From Hyperoplus lanceolatus (taxonomy: Eukaryota; Chordata; Actinopteri; Uranoscopiformes; Ammodytidae): a stretch of 64,000 bases of DNA. The translations under genes and the position numbers were made by a program. The DNA lies in assembly GCA_026929865.2 (NCBI GenBank), contig CM049397.1:31267198-31331197 (forward strand), written 5' to 3'. This document shows, one piece after another, positions 49,969-62,329 of the stretch (positions within the stretch are counted from its first letter, which is position 1; each line of letters begins with the position of its first letter). The notes under the pieces were generated by a model, which was given only the letters and a program-made list of their open reading frames with translations, searched no databases and was not told where the DNA came from.

Positions 49969-51385
49969 GATTTACAAAATCCATGATCCCATGTGGTATT
50001 ACAAGTTACATATCATTATTATTTTTAGTTGTGCATTTTTAATGACCTGAAACAAAATAATGGCACACCAATTTTCTATACATTTTTTTTTTGGCAAAAT
50101 TATCCCCAACCCAAATTATATAAATTAATTTCATAGTTTTATTGTAAAATTGTTGTATAGTTTTATTTAGAGTGGTATTTTAAAAAATAAATACATTTAA
50201 AAAGTAATATTTGAGTAGTTAGACACTCAATTTAAATCATCATTTGTGATATTTATTTATTTTTCAAGAATTAACCTTCGCCTTGAGCGTTATCATCTGC
50301 ATGGCATAATCTGACGTGTTGACATTTAAGGACTACATGAGACACTTTTTAAATTATTGAAGTCTTAATCTAACTTTCTTGAAGTCTAACTTCAACAACA
50401 TCAAACCACAGCCTCTTAGTTATCTGCCTCAGTTTTGCTTCTCTTGTCTTTTGCAATCTCTGTCTTTCATGTTGATGATCTCCTGTATTTACCCCATGCA
50501 GGCTGGTGGCAAGGCAGGAAAAGACAGCGGCAAAGCCAAGGCGAAAGCAGTGTCACGCTCCCAGAGGGCTGGGCTCCAGGTAAATATCTTTTAAATCTCC
50601 ATGTTGCCGTTGGTGGCTTTACTGAGAACGTTACGTGTTGGCTTCTTTGATCAAAGCGGGTTTTCCCCTTGTTTTGTTTTCACTCAAACTGATAGTCTGG
50701 TGTCTTGTTTCCTGCCAGTTCCCAGTGGGTCGTATCCACAGGCATTTGAAGACCCGCACAACCAGCCACGGCCGTGTAGGAGCCACAGCAGCTGTGTACA
50801 GTGCAGCTATCCTCGAGTACCTCACCGCTGAAGTAAGCAAATCCCATTTTCAACATGTTTGTGATTAACACTGGATATGTTTTTTTGTCTCTTAAAATAT
50901 GGTAAAGAGTTTAATTAAAACCCACTGGATTTCAAATCACTGAGAACATCAGTGAATCTGTGTGAGATTGTGCCGTTTGTATTAACGTCCATCTGTGGTC
51001 ATTTTTGTTCTCAGGTACTAGAGTTGGCAGGCAATGCCTCCAAAGACTTGAAGGTGAAGCGTATCACTCCCCGTCACTTGCAGCTCGCCATCCGGGGTGA
51101 CGAAGAGTTGGACTCCCTTATCAAGGCAACAATCGCTGGAGGAGGTGAGCTCACACTGTTACAAATGCACACAATTGATTTAATTCTTGGATTTTTTTCC
51201 TAATATCTGCTTGTCAGTGTGCTCGGCTAATTCTATACTAGATGTACTGTAAAATGCACATCACTTACCTTTTGCATTCAAATTCAATCTCACTCATTTT
51301 TGGTGTTTGTTTTCATTTTTCAGGTGTCATTCCCCACATCCACAAATCCCTCATTGGCAAGAAGGGCCAGCAGAAGACTGCATAG
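49026..51385 (+). CDS. h2az2: Histone variant H2A.Z.2 (five exons)
   Basis: Exons 49,026-49,028 (the ATG alone), 50,502-50,579, 50,719-50,832, 51,015-51,144 and 51,324-51,385 give 128 residues. The family-typical split directly after the start codon is kept. The sequence has the H2A.Z hallmarks, including the acidic-patch region and the [20 protein letters not shown] tail. The three residues that separate H2A.Z.2 from H2A.Z.1 are all of the Z.2 type: Ala at about 15 (KAKAK), Thr in HLKTR, and C-terminal KTA. H2A.Z replaces H2A in nucleosomes at promoters and enhancers and is loaded by SRCAP/p400 complexes. A polyadenylated, intron-containing message is expected, unlike replication histones. 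Which teleost duplicate (a or b) this is cannot be told here. Confidence 0.97.
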
Positions 51386-52270
51386 ATGCCGCCATTGTTG
51401 ACCAGAAATTTCGGGGCTTGGGCTTTGATCGGACCAGGAGTTCACATTTGTTCTTTTTTATTAATATTATAGCAAACGGAGAATGATTGGTAGACTTTGT
51501 GTTGTAATTTCCCAATAACTAGAAGAAAGTACAGTAAACCCCCTTTAATGACAAAAACACCCTTTGTATGTGATCGTAGGTTTGACTGGGGCGTTCATTA
51601 TTTCAAATGGTGACAGTGAATTTGTTTGATTGGCCTGGGACTCTGTAATGTTTTATACTTAAAGAAATTGTTAAAACCGTTTTTTATAAAAGAAAAAACT
51701 TGTTTTGTGGTTATTTTCTTGAAGTTACGACGATATTTACTATAATACACGTTTTTTAAGGAGACAAATGTTTTTTGAAAATGAACTAAACGGCTACATT
51801 TGAAATGGTGCTTTTTACCCTTTTGTCTTGCTGTCATATTATGAACTGCACAAGGATAGTGATGTATTAAAAGTAGATTTTTTACATCGTAATGAAACAT
51901 CTTTGAAAAACAAGTTTATTACGAACTTCCTGCCAGTCTTTTCTTTGTTTATAGCAGTTTAAAAAACTATTAGACCTAAGTGTGATCGGGTGCCACTGAT
52001 CCTGCAGTTTCTTTACTGTGGAGCCGTCTGCCAAATACATATTACTATCTTTTTTAACAAATATCTGAAGAAAATGCGTTTAACATTGAAATGTTGCAGA
52101 TCCGAACTATATCTGTTATTTAAAAATGTATCCACAGTATCCTAATGTATGCACATACAAAGATGACCCGACCTTAACCTTGTTCCATTTTTTTTTTTCA
52201 AGTGAAGTCAAGAGCCTTTTCTAAAAGCTGTGTTCAGGGAAATGACTGCGTATTATATCTTTGAATAAAT
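51386..52270 (+). other. h2az2: Probable 3'UTR of h2az2
   Basis: AT-rich, transposon-free DNA after the stop. AATAAA occurs at about 52,264 (GAATAAATACCC). Extent is inferred from that signal only. Confidence 0.45.
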
Positions 52271-52274
52271 ACCC

Positions 52275-53695
52275 ACTGCATGTTATCCTTGGCTTGATTT
52301 GAAACCACTACTTGAAATATTTTTTTGGAGTTTTGGAATTGTATACGTTTATACAAGGTGCTTGAACTGTCCAATAATACATCATGAACAAATCTGCCAC
52401 ATGGTTTTCAGTTTGGTTCTTATATAAATAATAAGTTTTTAGATATTTTGAAAAAAAAAGTTGTTTTTGTAATTTAGAACTGAAGTAAGTTTTTGGACTT
52501 AAAAGATATTGTTAAAAAGGAATTTCATGGTGATATGATAATTATATATTTCTTTGCTGGTTTAGTTAAAGAAACTTTATTGAGCTTACTTAAACAATAC
52601 AAACATCAACAAATACAAAGTATTTGCATTATTAAAAGTTCATCTTATAACAATTCAGCAAGTGACAAGTTTGAACTCTGCATTTTAATGGCAGACATAC
52701 ATTTTTCATTGAACAGTTCAGAGATTAAAACCAGTTAAAAGCATGGTTTTGATTTTTGAAATTTGTATTTATGAAGTTAAAGATACATTTGTTTCACCAG
52801 CAGATACGAGATTTCCGGTAAACTCCCACCAGGATTTTCCTGCAGATTTTCTGCCACCCAGTAGAGGGAGCCACTTCCACACAATAACTTCAGCCTCCTG
52901 TCCTGATTGATCAATGAACATTCAAATAAAGTTTATTTCACCCATACAGCAGGTCCAAATCAGTTTAAAATATATACAAGAAAAAGATGGTTCATAGCAG
53001 TCCACAATCCTAACACATATAGACATTGGTTCCAGTGTGACCTGATATCATTATGTGTGAGCTCAATTATGATTTACACATTTTTAATCATTAAATCGAC
53101 ACATACATTTGTATATAACATTGCACAGCATGGAAGGTTTTGAACAACAAACATATGACTTGATGATTCTGAATGCATCATTAAATGTCACCTGGAGCAC
53201 TCACAACATAATGAGAATCAAAAGCCGTTTTTTTAACAGAAATAATTATGTTGTTAACTAGCCTAATAATATCAAGTTGTGATAACATGTCAGAAAAACA
53301 CACACACACACACACACACACACTCTCTCTCTCTCAGTCCAAACTCTGATGGAGATGAGTGTCAATATATTCATTCCAATCAAAATGTACCACCTCATAT
53401 GAGGAGCACGCACACGCACGCACAAACACACACACACACACACACACACACGCTCAAAAAGTTAATTGTGCCTGTCTGAGTTTGACACAAACTGCTGTGC
53501 TGAATGTAGGTGGGTTCTATTGTGTGGGCGGCTGTTGATTTTCAAGTGTAGCAAACATCTCTTCCTGTCTTCCTCCACAAGACGATGAATAGGGTTTACA
53601 GATCCACGGCTCCATAGTCATCCGAAGGACGTGCACTCTATGGCAGTTTTATCAACATGAACAAGGACAGCTCAGCCGATTGTGTATGATGTAGT

Positions 53696-53736
<41 letters not shown>

Positions 53737-53830
53737 GTGCGTGCATGATGTAAGTGTGTGTGTGTGCATGATGTAAGTGTGTGTGTGTGTGTTCGTGCAT
53801 GATGTGTGTGTGTGTGTGTGTGCATGATGT

Positions 53831-53863
<33 letters not shown>

Positions 53864-54720
53864 CGTGCATGATGTAAGTGTGTGTGTGTGTGTGTGCATG
53901 ATGTAAGTGTGTGTGTGTTTGCTATTTAAGGCTAGAACATATCATTTGTGTTTCCTCTTATTGTTCCTTTGTGTCACTAGTAGTTTTTCTCAAGGGCTTT
54001 GGTGCCGTTGAGGATACGTTCAGCTGTTTGTGGAAACACTCACAGTCACAACCTTGGAAAAGTTTCTGTAAAAGTGTACCTGAATCATTCAGGTGGAAGG
54101 TTGAGGTTTCTCCAAAATTTTGTATGACGTTCTTTATCTTAATCAAGGGCCTTTACCTTTGAACAGAGCCAAGATCCCCCCCCCCATCCACCCACTGTTT
54201 CCAGTCTATATGCCAAAATAAACTGCAATGCATCAGACAATAGCTTCAAATTTGACCATATGGTATCTATCTTCTCATTTAACTCAGAAGGAAAACAAAT
54301 AAGCATATTGCCCGAAATTTCTAACTTTTCCTTAAAGTCTAAGGAACTACCAAACATTGATTATTATACGTGTCTTTAACATTCAATTTTTATTTTCATA
54401 ATCATCTATGAGAAGCTGAATTAACTCTGCCTGACAAAAAAACAATGATGGTTTACTCCTTTAAAAAAAAAATCTCTCTCAACACCTCTGCGTCATGCTG
54501 ATCTCATTATTATTATTTGCCGGTCCCACTGGTGTAAGAATGTCTTTATTACATGACCTGCAAAAGATGATGGAAGTGATGAAACTGCCAAAGAACAACT
54601 AACACAACGCTTGACCATTGAAAATTATTAACAAAACAAACAAACAACACACATTGGACACACACGTTTTGTTTCCTCATGTTTGACTGAGAGATGCAAT
54701 AACTCTGAAATGATAAAACC
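52275..54720. other. Intergenic, microsatellite-rich
   Basis: No gene seen. CA/CT runs at 53,298-53,335 and 53,424-53,450, a compound GT minisatellite at 53,696-53,925, and a CTCF-like motif at 52,858-52,871. Confidence 0.55.
53696..53925. repeat. Compound (GT)n minisatellite with TGCATGATGTAAG spacers
   Basis: GT tracts of varying length alternate about six times with GTGCATGATGTAAG or GTTCGTGCATGATGT. This gives a higher-order period of roughly 30-50 bases. Confidence 0.9.
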
Positions 54721-54726
54721 GACTAT

Positions 54727-55014
54727 CCCTGCGTTCCAACCCCCATACTTCTCTACTATTCAGTCTGCCTGAAAAAGATTTAGGATGTCCCAAATCATGC
54801 ATGTCAATTGTAGTATGCTGAAAATACATAGTTGCCCCACTAACTCCAATAGCATTTTGGAATATTCGTCTCTATTCTTGGCATTTCTCGACATAATGAA
54901 AAACAAAATCTTCCTTATCTGATTTTTTTTTTCTCTCCTGTGGCCCTAAAACTCTTCTGTATTATTAGTATGTAGTGTAGTAAAAAGAAAGAGTGTGTGA
55001 TTTGGAACGCAGGG
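54727..55014. mobile_element. MITE with CCCTGCGTTCCAA ends
   Basis: Left CCCTGCGTTCCAAC and right TTTGGAACGCAGGG are inverted repeats. 288 bp. Related to the interrupted copy at 20,252-21,543 (shared AAAAAGATTTAG.ATGTCCCAA). No clear target duplication. Confidence 0.7.
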
Positions 55015-55698
55015 TGTGTGTGGACTGCTTACAGCTAAGTGAGGATCTTATTCCTACACTAACAGGACTGAGGCTGACCTTTGCAAGAGCTGCATTGACT
55101 CCACACACGCCCTGAGGCTCACAGCTGGACTCTTCTTTATATGAGAAAAACCTCACATCTAATGTGATCTCTAATCTTGATTTAATAAAAGTTAACATTT
55201 GGTCCAAATCGGCTAAAAAAACAAACATGATTTTATCATTTAACTGGGGGATAGGTATGGAGGGTCAGCTATGTTTTTGGGTTTGCGTTTGCAATAAGGA
55301 AAACATACATCTTTAACAGAAAGGAATGGGTTTTTTACATTTACATTACTTCTCCTGACACAAGAATAAGGCAATATAGTGGCTCTGTGCGACTGTGTTT
55401 AGGCACAGTGCAGCCTAAATAGACAGAGTACATTTACAAATAAAGAAACTTAACTTACCTTGAACTAAATATTAACATCAGTGTACATGCTCACAGATAA
55501 AGGTAGGTATCAGATAACCTGATGGCCGGCGCTAGATGAGTCAGTGGATCACTATGGATCAGTGGATAATCAATCACTTGAAGTTATTGCATGTCCATCA
55601 ACAGATTATTCAAGAAATATGTTTGACTGGCAGCAGGTGATATCTGAAATTTGCAGCAGAAACACTTGATTCCCATCAAATATGACACTAGGAAATTC

Positions 55699-55856
55699 GG
55701 GGCGATCGTGGTGTATTGGCTCAGTCCTTGTTGCTACAGACCCGGGTTCTGATCCGGCCCGGGTCATTCTCTGCATGTCATTCCCCATCCCCTCTCTGCC
55801 CCATTTCATTTATTTCTCTCCAAAACTGTCTAATAAATCAGAAAATGCCCTAAAAT
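55699..55856 (+). repeat. tRNA-derived SINE
   Basis: GGCGATCGTGGTGTATTGG head, CGGGTTCTGATCC B box, CGGGTCATTCTCTGCATGTC body, and a tail ending near CTAATAAATCAGAAAATGCC. Same family as 23,265. Confidence 0.75.
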
Positions 55857-56307
55857 CATCCTAATTAACAAAATATGACCCCAAGAGATAACAGTTAACC
55901 CCACATATGAACTCCTTTTGTTAGTTCCTCACATCTTCTAAAAGAAAGCAGATGCCGGGAATCCCAACGAGGAAAAAGTTTTGTCATGAAACTGCTGTAA
56001 ACTCGTGAACCCAAACAAACGATCTGATTGAATGTGACAAACCGATGTATTGTCCACATGAGCGCGAGCCTCTACGGGGAGCACATGAAAGACGTAGCCG
56101 CCTCACATCTTCAAAGAGCGGGAATCATTTGTTTATTCTTACATCTCTCTTTCTTCCTCTGTCTATACGGTGTTCTCCTGGGGACGGTGGGTGGGTGACA
56201 GCTACAGGTCAGACTTCAGCTTCCATTCTCTTCTGCAGCGAGAACAGGAGAAGCCTCAAACAGTGACGAAACGCAAAATGCGGTAACACTGTTTTTGTTT
56301 CTAAGAT

Positions 56308-56458
56308 TTTTTTTTTAATGTTTTACTTTTATTAGACAGTTTTTTTTGGGAGAGAGAGATGAAATGGGGCAGAGAACGACCCGGGTCTGCTGCTTCTGAG
56401 GACTGAGCCTCTATGGGGGGGGGGGGGGTCTATCTAACCACTACACCACGAGCGCCCC
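56308..56458 (-). repeat. tRNA-derived SINE, minus orientation
   Basis: Reverse of the family body (GAAATGGGGCAGAGAACGAC) and head (CACTACACCACGAGCGCCCC), with an inserted G run at 56,415-56,428. Confidence 0.75.
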
Positions 56459-56829
56459 ACAGTAACACTGTTTGAGATAATAATCCCGAAATGTGTGTGT
56501 AACTACTTCAAGTTTGAACCAACAATCAATTCCTGAATGCATTTGATGTCTTAAACACCATGTGGATGCTACTGTAAATCTTCTTCTGGGTAGATCAATC
56601 TTTGATGATGATGCTTTCTGTATTACCTATTTCCTTGTTCCATGTTCACAGTACGTTTGGACTTTGTCAAATGAAAATCAGTCAGTGTTGTGTTTACTTG
56701 TTGTTGCGCTGCCCCCATATGGCTGAAAATCAATGCATGTATTTTGAAAGATAACGTTTGCTGAATTTTTTTTTCAACTCTGACAATTATAAATGTACAA
56801 CTCTACAAAGCATAATCTTAACAATTCAT

Positions 56830-56945
<116 letters not shown>

Positions 56946-57000
56946 ATAAACCATTTATAATATTAATGTAATAATCGAAGCAGAAATCTGATAATGTAAG

Positions 57001-58731
57001 TTTGATGATAGTTTTATTACCGATCAAACCGAGATCTGCGCTGGTTTTAATAGACATTTTAATGTTGCTGGCCATATCTTCAAAGAGGACAACTCTAGAT
57101 CTTCTCTAGCAGACAACCAGCTACCCCTTGAACAGGTTCATATGCCTACCACCAATGATGTTCCTCTGTTTTCTATTATTCCTGTGTCCTCCAGTATGGT
57201 TCTTGATGCTCTCTTAAGCATTGACCCCAAGAAATCCACTGGAGAAGACAACCTAGACCCATTCTTTCTCCAACTCTCAGCCCCTGTAATTGCAGAGTGT
57301 ATTACCCACATTTTTAACCTTTCTATATCTTCCTGCGTTATTCCAAGGACCTGGAAATCAGCTTGTGTCCTTCCTTTGTATAAAGCGGGAGAAAAAACTG
57401 ACCCTAATAACTATAGGCCAATATCCAGACTGTCATGTCTGTCAAAAACGCTGGAATCCCTTATTAATTACCAATTGAAAACATTTCTCTCAAGTCACAC
57501 TATTTTATCTGTTCACCAATCTGGTTTTAGAACTAACCATAGCACTATCTCTGCCATCACTCTGGTTACTAACAATATTGTCTCTGCCTTAGATAATAGT
57601 AATCACTGTGCTGCCCTCTTTATTGATCTCAGTAAAGCCTTTGATACAGTAGACCATTCTTTACTATTAGATAAATTGGCTAACATTGGTATTAGTGAAA
57701 ATGCGTGTAGCTGGTTCAGTAATTACCTTTCTGACCGATCTCAATGTGTGAAGCTAGGTAATATCCAATCTGGTTTCTTACCCATAACCAAAGGTGTTCC
57801 ACAAGGTTCAATTTTAGGTCCGGTACTATTCACCATCTACATCAATGATATTGTGTCTCTTGTCAGTGGTTGTCAAATCCATTTATATGCTGATGACACC
57901 ATCTTGTATTGTGTTGCTGACTCTGCAAAGTCAGCTATTGAGAACCTGCAACTGTCCTTTAATGCTCTTCAGAATGCTCTTATTTCACTTAAACTTGTCC
58001 TTAACCAGTCTAAAACTAAATTCATGTTGTTCTCTAGGGCTAGAGATTTAGACAATAGTGCATGCATCTATGCTGTAAACGGTTCTTTGATTGAAAAAGT
58101 CTCTGAATATAAGTACCTTGGTATCTGGCTAGATGAAAAACTCTCTTTTACATTTCACATAAAAAATCTTGTCTGTCGTCTGCGACAAAAGATTGGATAT
58201 TTTTATAGGAATAAAGCTACCTTCCCGTTGTTTAGTAGGAAAAGGATTATTGAGGCAGTTTTTATGTCTGTCCTTGATTACGGTGATGTGGTTTATCGGC
58301 ATGCATCTCGTTCATGCCTTAAACTCCTTGACTCTGTATTTCACTCTGCTTTGAGATTCATTACAGGAGATGCTTATGATACACACCATTGTGTTTTATA
58401 TGAAAAGGTTGGGTGGTCCTCCCTTAAGGAGAGACGTGATGCACATTGGCATATTTTTATATATAAAGCTCTGACTGGAAAGCTACCACTCTATCTGACA
58501 GAAATGCTGCTTATTTCAGATGGGCTTTATCAAACCCGCTCAACTGACATGATCATGTTATATGTCCCCTATGTCCAGTCTGAGCTTGGTAAAACCGCTT
58601 TTAGCTATAGTGCCCCTGACTCCTGGAACAGCCTACAACATACAATTAAAATAAATACACTCATATCTGTTAACCAATTTAAAAGTATTATTTTGAATCA
58701 ACCCCTCCACACTTGTAACTGTTTTAATTAG
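57001..58731 (+). CDS. Non-LTR retrotransposon reverse transcriptase (5'-truncated)
   Basis: Open from about 57,001 (stops lie just before) to a TAG at 58,731, about 576 residues; the internal Met at 57,142 is not a natural start. Reverse transcriptase motifs appear in order: [59 protein letters not shown] (first catalytic Asp), [20 protein letters not shown], and [10 protein letters not shown] (catalytic YADD). The C-terminal region has [14 protein letters not shown] and ends near [13 protein letters not shown]. No internal stop or frameshift, so insertion was recent. Clade L2/CR1/Rex1-like by appearance only. No endonuclease, so it is dead on arrival. Confidence 0.88.
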   Translation, partial: FDDSFITDQTEICAGFNRHFNVAGHIFKEDNSRSSLADNQLPLEQVHMPTTNDVPLFSIIPVSSSMVLDALLSIDPKKSTGEDNLDPFFLQLSAPVIAECITHIFNLSISSCVIPRTWKSACVLPLYKAGEKTDPNNYRPISRLSCLSKTLESLINYQLKTFLSSHTILSVHQSGFRTNHSTISAITLVTNNIVSALDNSNHCAALFIDLSKAFDTVDHSLLLDKLANIGISENACSWFSNYLSDRSQCVKLGNIQSGFLPITKGVPQGSILGPVLFTIYINDIVSLVSGCQIHLYADDTILYCVADSAKSAIENLQLSFNALQNALISLKLVLNQSKTKFMLFSRARDLDNSACIYAVNGSLIEKVSEYKYLGIWLDEKLSFTFHIKNLVCRLRQKIGYFYRNKATFPLFSRKRIIEAVFMSVLDYGDVVYRHASRSCLKLLDSVFHSALRFITGDAYDTHHCVLYEKVGWSSLKERRDAHWHIFIYKALTGKLPLYLTEMLLISDGLYQTRSTDMIMLYVPYVQSELGKTAFSYSAPDSWNSLQHTIKINTLISVNQFKSIILNQPLHTCNCFN

Positions 58732-58783
58732 GCTATTATTTATTTCATTCAATTGATCTGAATGTTTTAAATTGTTGTTGTCA

Positions 58784-58814
<31 letters not shown>

Positions 58815-58921
58815 CTTGTTATGTATTCTCATTGTATATTGTGTATCTGTACTCGACGTCATTGTAAAAGAGGGTCACCCCTCAATTGATCTTTCGAGGT
58901 TAAATAAAGGTTACAAACAAA
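57001..58921 (+). mobile_element. 5'-truncated LINE with intact reverse transcriptase frame
   Basis: Covers the reverse-transcriptase coding region and 3'UTR. The 3' end GGTTAAATAAAGGTTACAAAC with a short ACAA repeat is typical of L2/CR1-group LINEs. The 5' half, including the endonuclease, is absent. A (GT)n run lies at 58,782-58,811 in the 3'UTR. Confidence 0.85.
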
Positions 58922-59498
58922 CAAGTCTCCAAGTTTGACTGATGGATAGATCGATCAGGTTTCATCAAAGCTTTATCATGAAAACATCGGCAGTAAAAAC
59001 CTATAAGAAAATCAGCTTTAAAAGAAATGTAAAGAACTTTTAAAAGTTTTACATGTTAGTAGTTGGTCCACAGGGAGCTTCCTAACTTTGAAAGGACTCG
59101 GATTATCCTCGCAATCAATCCCTCAGCACAGCAGCGTAACTCAGTGGGGTGCAGATCAGACACATCAAATATTAAAATACTCAAATAGACCGAATCTTTA
59201 AAGAAAAATACCAGAATGTGTTTTGGGTTGGTTATGTTAGATTTGGAGCTAAGCTTTTGATAAATGATTAATAAAGATAAGTCATCTCTTTTAACTCAAA
59301 ATTTGAGCAGATTTTCCCTATTTGTGAGATTTGTTTCACTACTTTTCCTAACTTATTATTTACATTTAGTTGAACTTTGGGGTTGGGAGCTGTTGGTAAG
59401 ACCAAACAAGACATATACAGAATACAGATGGAAATACTCATTATTTGCAGCAGTCTGGTCAGATTTATACCATATTTTGATCTCACCAGTTTCATTAA

Positions 59499-59723
59499 AG
59501 GTGCTCCGAGGAACTTTCAGTTTGTGTTAATTCTTTCACCCCCTTTTCTACATAAGCGATAGTGTTTTCACTACGCCAGCTGTAGTTCCTGCGTACCCAT
59601 GACAAAGGCATAAAGAAAAACTATATACAAATAGCATTCTTTGCACTGATGGTCTCGTCCGCTGATAATCATTTATCATCATAGGGAAAATTAGAGTGTT
59701 TCAGAAAGTTCCTCATAGCACCT
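59499..59723. mobile_element. TTAA-flanked MITE
   Basis: Ends AGGTGCTCCGAGGAACTTTC and GAAAGTTCCTCATAGCACCT are imperfect inverted repeats. TTAA at 59,495-59,498 and 59,724-59,727. 225 bp. Its terminal AGGTGC is shared with the elements at 19,018 and 62,022. Confidence 0.85.
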
Positions 59724-60054
59724 TTAACCTTACACCCTATGTAGCCAACCTGTCCTTTAATCCTATTGATAAATTTACAAAGCTGACGTCATGATATGCT
59801 AGTATAGGATCTAGTCTTTTCAGATTAAATACGTTCAGGTAAGAAATCCATCTGTGCTTTGAATAGAGCCAGGTATCAAACACAGCAGCCCTTCAGCTGT
59901 GATTGGTTACAGTGTGGTGGTGAAACTGGCGGTAATTCCTTGACGGGAATAACTTTATGATGAAAGTAAACGTGGGCTTCCTTTGATCCGCCATGTAAAG
60001 CACATGTTAGATAGACACTGACAGAGAACATCTTCATACACTTTGAGAGAGAGA

Positions 60055-60088
60055 GGTGTGTGTGTGTGTGTGTGTGTGTGTTTGTGTT

Positions 60089-60172
<84 letters not shown>

Positions 60173-60187
60173 TGCATGTGTGTGTGT
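60055..60187. repeat. (GT)n microsatellite
   Basis: Long GT tract with three TTTGTG interruptions near the left end. Confidence 0.95.
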
Positions 60188-60869
60188 GAGGAGCTTTCAG
60201 GAGAGAAACCAGACAGTGATTATCTGTCGGTATGTTTGATGTTTTTAAACTCGCAAAGCTGGATTCATTGGCGGTCTGAAACCATGCAGGAGACTGAAGG
60301 ACAGAACACATTTATTGGAAGTCTTGAAAAAAAGTTAAAACACAAACTTACAATCTTACTATATTGGCCTTAAAAATAAAGAAAAACCCAAAAAAAAACA
60401 AGTCTAACTTTAACTACTTTCAAAATAGCTAGAAACTGAACATCTAGAAGTCATCCTCGTCAAATAACAAAGCATGAAGTAAACAGGACGTCTCAACTAA
60501 GACATTTTTTTTTACTAACACAGACATGTTTCAACTGTTGAGAAAAACAAAGAAAGGAGTTGGTTGCAGGTCGCAATGTTCTAAATGATTGACTTTTCAT
60601 GAGTTCATAGTGCAACAGTTCATTTAATTCAACCATGTTTTCACCACTGGCACCGCTATTACTACATCACTTCAACAATCTTCTTTTAACTCCACACAGT
60701 TAAGCAGTTAGTTGTGTTTTTTCAAACTTGTGTATGGCACGGTCGTCTAGTTAGTTTTTTTTTCCACAGAGGCACCGATATGGTTATGGTAAAGGCTTGT
60801 GTGGACCACTGATCAACACAAGCAGTTTGAATTCTCATCATATCTTCACACACAAACGTGCTCCTCTTG

Positions 60870-61125
60870 TTAAATGGTAAATGGACTCCACAGTTTCACA
60901 GAGCCAAAGTGCTTACATTGTTTTGTACACATTCACACACACATTTATACACCGATAACAGCAGCTACCACGCAGGGTGCAAGCTAACTATCAGGAGCAA
61001 TTTGTGGTTCATTGTCTTACCCAGGTACTCTTCAACATGTGGCGGGGAGGCAGGGGATCTAACCACCGACACTGAAGTCCGGTGGATGACCGCCCCAACC
61101 AACTTCGCCACAGCCGCCCTGTTAG
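60870..61125. repeat. Dispersed fish repeat (tRNA-related tail)
   Basis: TGGTAAATGGACT start, then GTGCTTACATTG, a CACACACATT stretch, ATCAGGAGCAATTTGTGGTTC, and a tRNA-like end (GGGATCTAACCACCGAC...CCACAGCCGCC). The order matches a repeat common across fish genomes. Confidence 0.6.
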
Positions 61126-61324
61126 CTAAATTTATACCTGAGTAGGTATCACCACAAGAGATGTTTACGACTTCAATTCAACTAGAATCTTTCCACGCAT
61201 CTACTTACAAAAAATCACACACACACAAACAACAGTTTTCTTTCTCTCTCCGAGTCCCTGAATGTATTTGCTTTGTTCAGGAGATGTTTCTTTATCTCCA
61301 CACTTTGCTGGTCTCTCCACTGGA

Positions 61325-61990
61325 TCAACACCAGGAAAACGACCTCCCAACCATCTCAAAGAACAACTTGTTGGGCTTCCTAAAGTACCGACAGAGCTTC
61401 TTGAAGGCCTGGGTGCTGAGGGGCGCGTGTGGCCTGCCTTTAGACTCGTCCAGGCACTTGTCGTGTCCCGCAGACAGGAGACAGTAGAAGCCCTTGGTGG
61501 TGTTGTAGTAGAAGTTGTCAGGGCTTATTCTCGGTGGCAGGTCCAGGAACCTCTCAGCCTTCCTCAGCTCGGGGAAGGGGTCCCGAATCAGTGCGTCACC
61601 GTCCACTACATGAATCTGCTCTCGGGGGAAGACCTCCAGCCAGCGGGCCAGATGCTGGTGGTACAGGCTCCTCTGCAGTGCCTTGTATTCGGGGTTGATG
61701 TGCCCCTTGTGAAGCAGGAGCTCGTCCAGGGGCTGGTAGGGCTTGTGGCGGGTCAGACGGTTGTGGAGGACCTGGGTGTAGTCGGACACCAGCCTCTCTG
61801 CCGGGTCCCGTACGATGAGTAACAGGCGCACCGCGGGGTTCATGTCCCAGAGGCGGGAGGGAACCAGAGGGGCCGCAAAGTACCCCGGGGTCTTCTCCAC
61901 CGTCAGCTGCCCAGGGAGGGTGAAGGGCATCTGGGCTCGGTACCAGGCCAGTCCTCGGCGGTAGTGCTCCTCTATGTTGAAGTAGTGCAC
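61325..61990 (-). CDS. hs3st1l: Heparan sulfate glucosamine 3-O-sulfotransferase 1-like, last exon
   Basis: 221 codons on the minus strand, from a clean acceptor (TCTCTTGTCAG at 61,991 onward) to TGA. The protein matches the C-terminal two thirds of HS3ST1: VHYFNIEEHYRRGLAWY, QLTVEKTPGYF, the 3'-phosphate-binding segment RLLLIVRDPAERLVSDYTQ, SLYHQHLARWLEVFP, VVDGDALIRDPFPEL, and the GFYCLL...KCLDESKGRPH disulfide-and-gate region. These enzymes move sulfate from PAPS to the 3-O position of glucosamine in heparan sulfate in the Golgi. The N-terminal anchor, the 5'-phosphosulfate loop and the catalytic Glu that normally sits just before this exon lie upstream, beyond the window. Closer to HS3ST1 than to HS3ST5 by these blocks; the exact paralogue is not fixed. 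No damage seen. Confidence 0.9.
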   Translation of the reverse strand: MHYFNIEEHYRRGLAWYRAQMPFTLPGQLTVEKTPGYFAAPLVPSRLWDMNPAVRLLLIVRDPAERLVSDYTQVLHNRLTRHKPYQPLDELLLHKGHINPEYKALQRSLYHQHLARWLEVFPREQIHVVDGDALIRDPFPELRKAERFLDLPPRISPDNFYYNTTKGFYCLLSAGHDKCLDESKGRPHAPLSTQAFKKLCRYFRKPNKLFFEMVGRSFSWC

Positions 61991-62021
61991 CTGACAAGAG
62001 AGGGACAGAGGGTGGGGTTAA

Positions 62022-62325
62022 AGGTGCAGTTTGAAATAAACTTGTATTTTGGAAGCATCTAGTGGTGAAAGTTCTAGATTGCAGAGGTCGATGTATCCCT
62101 CTCATATTCTGAGGATTGTGACAGTGTGGCCTTCAAGGACAAGAAGCTAGTTAGTAAAGATGGCATCATCCACCACCGCCTCAAGTCTTTCCACAATATC
62201 AAGTCATAAGGTGATATAAAAACTTTTTTTTAAAGTTAATATACAATTATTCAAACATACTTATGAATATTATATTCTACCAAGTCTGTTCTGAAAAAGG
62301 CCATTGCCCTTTACACACCGCACCT
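62022..62325. mobile_element. TTAA-flanked MITE in the hs3st1-like intron
   Basis: Left AGGTGCAGTTTG and right CACACCGCACCT with TTAA at 62,018-62,021 and 62,326-62,329. The inverted repeat is short (about 12 bases, imperfect), so moderate support. Confidence 0.6.
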
Positions 62326-62329
62326 TTAA

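Noticed and set aside
61262-61822. 186-codon open frame on the + strand
   Set aside because: Antisense of the hs3st1-like exon, with no family resemblance.
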